From Glandiceps talaboti (lineage: Eukaryota; Hemichordata; Enteropneusta; Spengelidae), in assembly GCF_964340395.1 (NCBI RefSeq), contig NC_135566.1, positions 6,182,501 to 6,246,500 on the forward strand: 64,000 nucleotides of DNA, in the 5' to 3' direction. A program made the translations under genes and the position numbers. The notes under the pieces were generated by a model. The model was not told the DNA's origin and did no database searches. It saw nothing but the letters and a program-made list of their open reading frames with translations. Positions 1 through 11,600 of the stretch are shown here, piece by piece; the stretch's first letter is position 1; the number at the start of each line of letters is the position of its first letter.

Positions 1-204
1 TACTAACTTCAAAATAATTGCACATATACAATAGCTTTCATTAGCTACGGCAGCCTATGTGATATCATTACTGTATATACAGGTAAAATCTACATTATTT
101 ACGAGCCTTGTTTACAAGGGCACAACACAGCTCTCCTGATTCCTATCAAAAGCAAGCGTTAAGACCATTCATATCCATGTCAACATTAACATGTCTCCAG
201 ATCC

Positions 205-720
205 TCTTGAAACTGTCCAAAAGTTATGACACCTTTGGGAGGTCTTCTGAAATTCTCCCGAAACTGTCCAAACTTAGGACACTTATAAGAGGTCTCTTGG
301 AATCCTCCGAAACTGTCCTGACTTATGACACCTATGAAAGTTCAGGAGGTGTCCTGAAACTCCTGAAACTGTCCTAACTTGGATACCAACAGGAGGTGTC
401 CTGAAACTGTCCTAACTTGGATACCAACAGGAGGTGTCCTGAAACTGTCCTAACTTGGATACCAACAGGAGGTGTTCTGAAACTGTCCTAACTTGGATAC
501 CAACAGGAGGTGTCCTGAAACCCTTGCAACTTAGTACACCTACCAGAAACTTTCATGACCAAGGATGCCTCCAGGAGGTCTCCTGAAATGGTCATAACCT
601 AGCATGCCCCTGGGAGGTCTCCTGATACTGTAATAACATAGGGCACCTCAGGGAGGTCTCCTGAAATGGTCATAATATAGGGCACCTGTGGATGGTCTCT
701 GGAAACTTTTTTGAACTTGT
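205..720. repeat. 38-bp minisatellite, intergenic
   Basis: A tandem repeat with a 38-bp period. The core copies start with GAAACTGTCC at 365, 403, 441 and 479, with a partial at 517, and are nearly identical there. Diverged copies carrying GGAGGTCTCCTGAAA-like motifs extend on both sides. It lies beyond the 3' end of the minus-strand TBC1D22 gene. No coding potential is apparent. Confidence 0.85.
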
Positions 721-930
721 TTCACCTGTGAGCACTCATGATAACCAATTTAAAGGTTTTACCTTCTTTTGTGGGGATACGAAATCCACCTACCTAGTAC
801 CCAAAGCAGGAGTCAGGAGAGTTTAAGGATTGTGACTCTACATGTAAACAGGGCTAGAGGGTATTATTGTTGGTTTTCATGCATACAATTTATATACAGA
901 ATCAGCATCCAGAGGCAGTCATTCTCATAA

Positions 931-1135
931 CTGTCACCTACCCTATTGTGTTCAGAGACAGCCATTTCAATTACTGTCACCTACCCTACTGTGTTCAGAG
1001 ACAGCAATTCAAATTACTGTTACCTACCCTATCGTATTCAGAGACAGCTCTTCCAATAACTATCACCTACCCTACTGTGTTCAGAGACAGCTCTTCCAAT
1101 AACTGTCACCTACCCTACTGTGTTCATTATATTAT
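931..1135. repeat. 43-bp minisatellite, five copies
   Basis: Five copies start with CTGTCACC-like sequence at 931, 974, 1017, 1060 and 1103, an exact 43-bp period. On the minus strand each unit contains GGGTAGGTGACAG, which resembles a 5' splice site (G|GTAGGT). The open frame running through 867-1253 is made by the repeat and I do not regard it as a gene. The array sits about 150 bp beyond the TBC1D22 stop codon and may be in its 3' UTR. Confidence 0.85.
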
Positions 1136-1283
1136 TACAATATACAGATTTGTAAATGGTCAATGGGATCCATTAAATAATTCAAATATTTTTTTGCTGC
1201 CGTTCTACGTGGCTACAAAAATATACTTTTTTGATGTTTCTTCTCACTGTTGAAAATTTGTATAATCTGTGAATTGAGTTCAG

Positions 1284-4200
1284 TTATTTCTTCAATGTGT
1301 TGAGGTGTTTTGGTGCATCTGCAAACATAAACTTCCACCTATAAGCCTCAGCCACCATCATACCGATCTGTTCGTTACCCCAGTCTTTTGTTGGAAGATT
1401 TTGAAGAAAAAGTAGTATACCCTGTGAAGGAAGAAAAAAAAGCAATTTGATGGCCAGTGTTTTATCGCATTAATGTTACCTTATCAGTGGAGCAATGACG
1501 AGTACTTAAGACCAAGTTTTCCTAAGAACATCACTTGTGACCAATCAGATTGAGTGCATTTTCAAACAATCAGTTTGAGCATATAATTTTCAAACCACAT
1601 TAATCATTTGACATTGCTAGCAGTACAAGCAGTCTGTAAGACAGCGAAGCAAAAACACAGGTTGCGATGTAAACTGGCTACGACATGTTTGATACTTACA
1701 TGGAAATCTCTTTGTGCCTGTGTTCTTTCTGAATATCTCACAAGAAGTGCAGCACACACATACAAATGAAAATTAGCAAACCCGTCCCCTTCACTCTGAA
1801 ATAAAACAAATTAATATATTTTGCCTTTAAAACCTATGTTTCATGGACAACAGGGCAAGGTCATAGGTTATGTGGAAAAGTTATAAATTACATGGAAAGG
1901 CCTGAGATCATGTGTCAAGGCCATGGTTTGGGTAGCAAGATTACAGTTTGTATGCCGAGGTCATATTTCAAGTATCAAGGTTATATCATATGCCAAGGTT
2001 ATAGTTTATGTTGAATGGTCATAGGTTATGTGGTATAGTTATACATGTGGGAAGGTCATAGTTTGCATGGCAAGGTCATCAAAGTTCATGTAGAAAGGTC
2101 ATAGTTTATGTGCCAAGGTCATTAATAGTTCATATACCAATGTTATAGTTTGTGTGACATAGTCATATTTTATGTTGCAAGGTCATAGTTCATGTGGCAA
2201 GGTTATCATATAAATACATGGAAAGGTTGAAGCTCAAGTGCAAAGGTTATACTTTATGTGGGATGGTCATAGTTTAAATGGCAAGGTTATGGTTTGTTTG
2301 GTAAGGTTATATATGTGGCTAGGTCATAGTCAGTGTGGCTAGTCATAGTTAGCAAGGCCACTTCATAGTTAGCGTGGCTATATCATACTTAGCATGGCAA
2401 GTTCATAGTTAGCGTGGCTACATCATAGTTAGTGTGGCTACATCATTGTTAGCATGGCTACGTCATAGTATATGTGGAATGATCATAGTGTGTATGACAA
2501 AACCAAAAAACATTAGTTACTGAATTAGTTACTGAAAAGTGAATGAAGTAGTATGTTTGGGATAATTGTCAACATTCACACAGACACTTTTACTTACCAT
2601 GTAGGTATCCCAGAGTCGTATCGTACATTTCAATGGTATTTCTCTCATTAAAAGATTGTTCATCCAGCGAAATGCAAATTGTAAGTACTCAACATTGTGC
2701 TTTTCTAGGTGACTATGTAGGCGAGCTGTAGTGGTAAGACAAAGACAGACAAGAACTAGGTCAATTGTAACAACTGTTTTCAACTACATCTACGATACAT
2801 TTTCAAGTAGTGCTTTCTCACAAAATGTGACAAACTGGGACAAATTTACATATTTATTACATGGTCTTGTGACCAATTTACATATTTATTACATGATCTT
2901 GTGACAAATTTACATATTTATTACATGGTCTTGTGACAAATTTACTTAATTATAAGAGAGTATACATAAATAAAATCCACTTTCTGTTGTACTTACCATC
3001 TTTTCTCCTGACTAGTTCTCTTAGAGCTGTGACTTACCATCTATTCTATTGACTAGTTCTCTTAGAGTCGTCACTTACCATCTATTCTCCTGACTAGATC
3101 ACTTAGAGCTATCACTTACTATCTGACTAGTTCTCTTAGAGCTTTCACTTACCATCTAACTAGTTCTCTTAGAGCTGTGACTTAACATCTTTTCTCCTGA
3201 CTAGTTCTCTTAGAGCTGTGACTTACCATCTATTCTATTGACTAGTTCTCTTAGAGTCGTCACTTACCATCTATTCTCCTGACTAGATCACTTAGAGCTA
3301 TCACTTACTATCTGACTAGTTCTCTTAGAGCTGTGACTTACCATCTATTCTCCTGACTAGTTCTCTTATCTTAGAGCCGTCACTTACCATCTGACTAGTT
3401 CTCTTAGAGCTGTGATTTACCATCTATTCTCCTGACTAGTTCTCTTAGAGCTGTCACATACATCTATTCTCCTGACTAGTTCTCTTAGAGCTGTGACTTA
3501 CCATCTATTCTCCTGACTAGTTCTCTTAGAGCTGTCACTTACCATCTATTCTCCTGACTAGTTCTCTTAGAGCTATCACTTACCATCTATTCTCCTGACT
3601 AGTTCTCTTAGAGCTGTGACTTACCATCTATTCTCCTGACTAGTTCTCTTAGAGCTGTGACTTACCATCTATTCTCCTGACTAGTTCTCTTAGAGCTATC
3701 ACTTACCATCTATTCTCCTAACTAGTTCTCTTAGTGCCGTCACTTACCATCTATTCTCCTGACTAGTTCTCTTAGAGCTGTCACTTACCATCTATTCTCC
3801 TGACTAGTTCTCTTAGAGCTGTGACTTACCATCTATTCTCCTGACTAGTTCTCTTAGAGCTGTCACTTACCATCTATTCTCCTGACTAGTTCTCTTAGAG
3901 CTATCACTTACCATCTATTCTCCTAACTAGTTCTCTTAGAGCCGTCACTTACCATCTATTCTCCTGACTAGTTCTCTTAGCGCTGTCACTTACCATCTAT
4001 TCTCCTGACTAGTTCTCTTAGAGCCGTCACTTACCATCTATTCTCCTGACTAGTTCTCTTAGAGCTGTGACTTACCATCTATTCTCCTGACTAGTTCTCT
4101 TAGAGCTATCACTTACCATCTGACTAGTTCTCTTAGAGCTGTGACTTACCATCTATTCTCCTGACTAGTTCTCTTAGAGCTATCACTTACCATCTGACTA

Positions 4201-5539
4201 GTTCTCTTAGAGCTGTCACTTACCATCTATTCTCCTGACTAGTTCTCTTACAGCTTTCACTTACCATCTGACTAGTTCTCTTAGAGCTATCACTTACCAT
4301 CTAACTAGTTCTCTTAGAGCCGTCACTTACCATCTATTCTCCTGACTAGTTCTCTTAGCGCCGTCACTTACCATCTATTCTCCTGACTAGTTCTCTTAGA
4401 GCCATCACTTACCATCTATTCTCCTGACTAGTTCTCTTAGCGCTGTCACTTACCATCTATTCTCCTGACTAGTTCTCTTAGCGCCGTCACTTACCATCTA
4501 TTCTCCTGACTAGTTCTCTTAGAGCCATCACTTACCATCTATTCTCCTGACTAGTTCTCTTAGAGCTGTCACTTACCATCTGACTAGTTCTCTTAGCACC
4601 GTCACTTAACATCTATTCTCCTGACTAGATCTCTTAGAGCTTTCACTTACCATCTAACTAGTTCTCTTAGAGCCGTCACTTACCATCTATTCTCCTGACT
4701 AGTTCTCTTAGAGCTGTGACTTACCATCTATTCTCCTGACTAGTTCTCTTAGAGCTGTGACTTACCATCTATTCTCCTGACTAGTTCTCTTAGCGCTGTC
4801 ACTTACCATCTATTCTCCTGACTAGTTCTCTTAGCGCCGTCACTTACCATCTATTCTCCTGACTAGTTCTCTTAGAGCCATCACTTACCATCTATTCTCC
4901 TGACTAGTTCTCTTAGAGCTGTCACTTACCATCTGACTAGTTCTCTTAGCACCGTCACTTAACATCTATTCTCCTGACTAGATCTCTTAGAGCTTTCACT
5001 TACCATCTAACTAGTTCTCTTAGAGCCGTCACTTACCATCTATTCTCCTGACTAGTTCTCTTAGAGCTGTGACTTACCATCTATTCTCCTGACTAGTTCT
5101 CTTAGAGCTGTGACTTACCTTCTATTCTCCTGACTAGTTCTCTTAGAGCTGTGACTTACCATCTATTCTCCTGACTAGTTCTCTTAGAGCTGTCACTTAC
5201 CATCTATTCTCCTGACTAGTTCTCTTAGAGCTATCACTTACCATCTATTCTCCTGACTAGTTCTCTTAGAGCTGTGACTTACCATCTATTCTCCTGACTA
5301 GTTCTCTTAGAGCTGTCACTTTCAGTTGAATTCCAGGTTGTGCAAAAGTGTAATTATCCTGGATACCATCTAACAATTTACTAAGACACCAAAAACTATC
5401 AGCTTCAATAAATCCTAATTTCTCTTCTTCCAGCTGACTGAGATCATAGTTGTCAATACAAGTACCGGTATCATCTGAACGGAAGGAGAGAACAGATCAC
5501 ATATTGTTTACATATGTATCAGTGGTTGCTAGCACTAGT

Positions 5540-5613
<74 letters not shown>

Positions 5614-8600
5614 GCATACTTGTTGTACTTGCACTTCAGTGAAATACCGAAAGATTATTGTATACCTGCATGCAAATGACATGCAAATGAGGGCATGAGC
5701 ATTTGCTATACATGAAAACTGGCAATCGCATAGTATGATTTTAACGGATATTTGCTGTTTCAGATAAACGTGATAATAACAGAACCCCATTCCACATGAG
5801 TTCAACTTCAAGTTTGGGTACTCAGGGGTATTTTAACTCTTGCACTCTCTACACTCGTAAAAAGTACTGTTACAGAGAACACGGCAAGTACTTGTGCAAA
5901 TACCCTAAGTATGCCACTTACACTCATGTGTCATGGGGTTCTGTTATATTATAAAACTATAGATATTTGTTGTGTCTACAATACACTCTACACAACAAAT
6001 TTTCCTTTCAAGCTGAGTTATATCAAAGTTGTCGATACATGTAGTAGTTGGTTCAATTTTGGAGAGAGAGAATATTGACATTTACTTTAGGAGTACCAAT
6101 TAATGTGATTGTCTGTATTATAATAAATAGACCTACTTACCCACATACTCTGAGAGAAAGACAACAAAAAATGGAGTAACTAGATCATTCATGCCTTGTA
6201 CATAGCCACTGGCAGGATGCCGGATTGCCCATATGTATAATATACGTTCAAATATCTGAAAAGAAAAGCTTATTTGATTACATGTCATGAATATTCATTG
6301 GAACTCATCAGCATCTGGGGGGGGGGGGGGGGTATGTGGCAGCATATATGGCTATCTGAAAGCTCACAGTGGGATTGTGGTCGTTTAGGTAATAAACAGA
6401 CCCTAAATAACCTTCCACATATACGGTACAATGGGCTTCACAAATCTTAACTGAAGACCCCCCCCCCCTTCACAACCATTACTACCAACACCATCATCAT
6501 CATCACCACCACCACCACCACCACCACCACCACCACCACCACCCCCATCCCCATCCCTATCACCATCACCATGCCCACCATTACTAAGGTATATTTTGAC
6601 TTGTACAAAATGAATCTCAGAAACTAATATTTAATGTTACCACACCAAAATTGGTAAATTAGTCCCACATGATGTTAACTCTGTTAAAACTGCACGAGCG
6701 GTAACTTGTATTATTTTTTCAATCACACAACCAACATATATTTACTGACAATTGTGAAAATCACCAGACATTATACATGTTAATTAGAGGCCAAATCTTA
6801 GCCATGAGTGTAATTTTTATATTCCAAATAGAGAGATCACACAAGTAGTATGACAATATTGATAGCTGTCTGTGATCTCTACTCACCTCATGAACTTTAG
6901 GTTGGTGAAATAGAGGCATCAGTGGGTTTGTACGGGGTATATCGATATGTATCTGAAACAGCAATACAGAGAATCAAAGTGACATGGTCTGTAAATGAGG
7001 CCAAATTTTCAGGAAAAGTCAAAGTAAAGAATATACCATGATTTACACATTATTAAAACTTATTTAGAAGTAAATTGGTGTTTACAGTATGATAGACAGA
7101 GCTTGCTGAATATGCACAAAGAGGTTTTATAATCTTGAAGATGACATATTTCTTTGGTAACCAAAAAATTATGTCATGGTCATTTCAATATCATATTTGA
7201 ATACTTTATGAGAGTTCTACCCATTACTAGCCATGATTCACAGCATATTTAGTGGTTTGAGAAATTATAATATTTCAATCAAAAAAAAAAAAAGGAAGCA
7301 CCAAAAACCATAAAGTTATGGACTGTCTGACTCTACAATAGTAACACCAGCTGTGGTGTGTCAATATATATATCTCAAACAGCTAGGCTACAAATCTACA
7401 ATGCTAATACCAGCTGTGGTTATTGACATTTATCAGAAATAACATCAAACAAAGGAAATTGGAAACTGTTGAATATCGATATATGAGTTCATCTGAAGCA
7501 GCAATGTTTTAATATGGAACATTAATTACATTATATGCTATGTGAAGCTGTGGGCTGAGATCATTCATTGGTAATGTGTAGTGAACAAAGAAAGCTTTTC
7601 AACGTCATAGCTCATTAAAGACGTATTTCATATGATGAAATAGCGGAAATTTAATCAAAACAACTGTTTTTTGGAAATGAAATTTTACATTTCAACAATC
7701 TAATCATAATTTTGACAATAATAGGAATATCCTGAGCTAAAATTGCAGCAAAATCTACCAGTCCAGTTGGGCAGGTTTTTCCAAAATCTTCTGTCCTAGA
7801 CCGATGTTTTACTAGCCCTGGGCTGCTCTTGATTTTGAGCCCTGTGTGCTTCCTAATTTAGTCTCAAAACCTACATTGTTTCTGTAGTATCATGCAGTAC
7901 TATAGTATACTGATATGTACAAGTATCTGAAACAAACAAATTACACAAACTATACACTTGACCTTACCTGTCTATAAGTATCCTTATGTGTCAGTTCATG
8001 TCTAGTTTCAAAATATTGATCTATAAAACCAAAATATTCAGCTCTTTTCCTTTCTAGTGTAATCAACCTTCTCTCTATATTGGTTGGCAAATACCCCTAA
8101 AAACGTAAAAATAAACATTAAATACTTTATTGCATAGTGTAACGCTGTGTGGTTAACATCAAAGACATACGAAACCCAATAGGGTACTCTCTACATTCAA
8201 CATATAATCAGTGAAACAACAGTGGTTACCAACTTTCTTTATGTAGAGCTGAAATCTGTCTATATCTACAACACTCTTATAGCCAGCAATGCCAGTAGAG
8301 CTGAAATTTGTATAGATCTACAGAGCAAACACCACACTCAATTTACCAGGGCTGTAAACGCTTCCATGATGATACAACTTTACTGTTATTTGTAAGTCAT
8401 CATGCGCTGTCTGAATAAAGTATCTCAGTAACTTGACATTCCTTATCATGTGGTCATTTTTCACATAGCATGCATGAGCACTCTTTGCTTACAAGGTCTC
8501 AAGACTCAAGTGTCCACTATTAAGACTTGGAGCTCACTGTCAAGGCTGTCATTTTCCATGCCAACAAACATATTACTCTGTAGTACTTACTTGGAGTCTT

Positions 8601-11600
8601 GGCATGGAAATATGAGTTTTACTGTAAACATGAAATCTCAAGGCTAAAATAAAGAGTCACACATCACAACACTTACCAGTAAAATCTTCCATGCAGATGG
8701 TCTAACTGCATTTGGAATACCTGACCAACTTATTTTCCTTAATTCCTCTAGAAAAAAGAAAACAAACGATTGTTGTCATATATGTACATTTTAGACCATC
8801 AGGAAGTGATAATCTTTTATGTTACATTAACTACATGCATAATATTTTATCTATACATGAGTAAGAAATCAGAAAATCTACTGTACACAAATCATGACAT
8901 CCATGGCAACAAAACAATGATACAATCTCCCCAGTAGTTTTAGAGTATACATTATATACAGTGTATGATTAAAAACAACCTTTGTGTTGCCAAAAATAAC
9001 TTATTCTGATTTGACAAATGTCTTTATTAGACATCGACATACACATGCCAATATACACAATATCCAGTATGCAAACACACTTAGTGTACATTAACACAGG
9101 TGAACTCAAACATACACCCCCCCCACACACACACACACACACACTAACACACAAACAAAGAAACACTTTCCCTGCTGATCCACATTTTTTTTTAACCATG
9201 GATGTCTGTTGGGAATAAAATCGAATCACTCCTGAGTCCATTTCAAGCAGTCTCCATGTAGAAATGAACATTGCTTCTACTTCAAAAACAGTCAACTTAC
9301 CCAGGTCTGTGTTGGCACCAGACAATAATTGTCCATATTTATGTAACTTAGTAGCTTCTCTATCTGGAACTGGCATATTAGATATCCTGATGGGTGCTAT
9401 TGGTTTGGGTGGTTCCCTGACAACAGTTTGTCGTATTCCTACACCAGGGCCTCCAACACTTGTTGGTGATACTGGACTGGAAGGTGGCTGCAAATCTATC
9501 ATTTCATCAAACAAACCATATTATCTACCATACAGTAGCAGTAGATTTATTAACTGTCAATATTATTATATAAAGATATTACGAAAATAACACAAGCTGA
9601 GTTTATAGCTTATTTTTCATTCAAAAGTGGTTTACCAAAAAATACTTACATAAACAACAATAAACAATATTATTTCTGAATCACTTTATTTTTGTAATTA
9701 CAACTTGAATTTTTGTGATTACGTTCCTCGATAAAGCAGTACTGAAAAACTGAAAATACTGAAAATACTGGAAAACACTATTTATTGCACACCTGCATGC
9801 ATATGATATACAAATGAAGGCATGACCTTTCTTTGCATGAAAGTATGCAATCGCACAATAACATTTGTACAGAAAATTGCTGTTTTGGATAAACATATGT
9901 AATACAACAGAACCCCATTCTGCATGAGTCTCCAGTGTGGGTATTCAGGGGTATTTGCACTCGCTGTACTTTTGAAAGTATGGTTGCAGAGAACACTGCA
10001 AGCATTAGTGCAAATATCCCAAACACGCCAGACTTGCACCCAAGTGTAATGAAGTTCTATCATATTAACTTTTAATGCTATCTTTTGAAGATTGTCTCTA
10101 ACACAAATCAAACGACCTATAGCAAAATAAATAAATAAGCTCTGAAAGAAAAGTTTGATTTTACATTTTATCTTTTATTTGTCACTGTATATTGTATAAC
10201 AACTCAATGTGTGGTTGTAGTACCATTATTTAGATTTATACTTGGACAACTTTAAAAGAGTCAGCCAAGGTCACAGATGTCATCAAATCACAATACTAAA
10301 CGTTTAGAAGGTCACAACATGATTCTGTGTTGTATATTTCATTTGTCACAGTTATCCTTCCTTTCCTTATCCTTTTGTCAAAGTTATGCTTGTAGCTTTC
10401 AGTGTAAAAACCTATCTCATGAATATTCATTGTGCAACCATGAATATATTTGCAGACTCCCATCATGCAATGGCCCACAGTAAAGATACCCTATAAAGGC
10501 ACAAGATTAACTTGATGTTTCTCTGAAATCGCAAGTAATTGTGGGTGATGTAAAATCATGAAAAGACTCTCCAGAAACCACAGTTTATGAAAATGTCATT
10601 ATTTCCTGGACTGGCATTCCCCTTTGAAGTCAAAATATAAAATTAATATACACAATACCTTTCTGATCCATTGTAGAAGAAGTAGTTACTATAGGTCCCG
10701 GTGTAGAGTGTTGATTCAAGTCCTCTGTTGTTTCATTGACCTGTGACAACTTTTCATCCACTGAAAGCCTTTGAGTTCCCATCAACATTAAATCATCTTC
10801 TTTATCATCCCATGCATCCACAGTGCTATTATCAAAATCTGTAAATGAATCTGTCCTTTTATTACGGTTTTTACTCTGATCTATACTGGCAAGACTTGCT
10901 TGTATCACAGCTTCTGTTGGTGGATGTTTGGCACCATATACTGGTTTGATGCTAGTGGTAAGATACGAAACATAAAGAAAAACAAATTAGATATTATTCC
11001 CCAACCCTTTTCTTCATTCAGCCAAGGAAAATAAGAGTAACCTAAGGGACCTTTCACTATGAGTTGATACACATCATGTGACATGTAGTGATAAAACTTG
11101 AGGGTTCGAACTTTTCGGAGTGAATGATGAAAATTATTGAGAATACCATAAATATATCTCTGCAAGCACAGTTTATGAAAAATTTGGCAAAATAAAGACA
11201 ATTTGGAATATTTTGCCTCATTTTGATCATCACAGAACTAGTGACATAGATTTAATTGTCACGATGCTGAGCAACCAGGATATAAAAGCCATATTTTTGT
11301 TCAAACACATTCAACCTGGCTTGTATGATGATGTACTATGCTGTAATCACAGTTTGTATTCAATATAGCTTTGATTACACTACTAGCACTAAAGAAAGAA
11401 AGACTTCTGCTTTCAGTCAGTTGCTAGTCAAGATAGGAATTCTGTTAACCTTTGACAGGACTGAATAGAACCATTATCTATGTGGCAAGTATCCAATGAC
11501 AGTGTGGGGGGGGGGGGGGGGGCAACTCAAATTGTGATTCATCATTCATCATGTTCATGTATTAGGTATGGAAAGGTATGCACCCCCTCCCTTCCCCTAC

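Noticed and set aside
867-1253. 128-codon open frame on the plus strand
   Set aside because: It is created by the 43-bp tandem repeat; the peptide repeats with shifts and has no family features.
5450-5811. Open frames over the (CA)n tract on both strands
   Set aside because: The Thr-His and Val-Cys runs come from the dinucleotide repeat; the plus frame is antisense to TBC1D22 exon 8.
8969-9514. 181-codon minus-strand frame taken as one exon
   Set aside because: Only 9301-9495 is exon (TBC1D22 exon 3). The rest is intron read-through on one side of the donor and upstream of the acceptor on the other.
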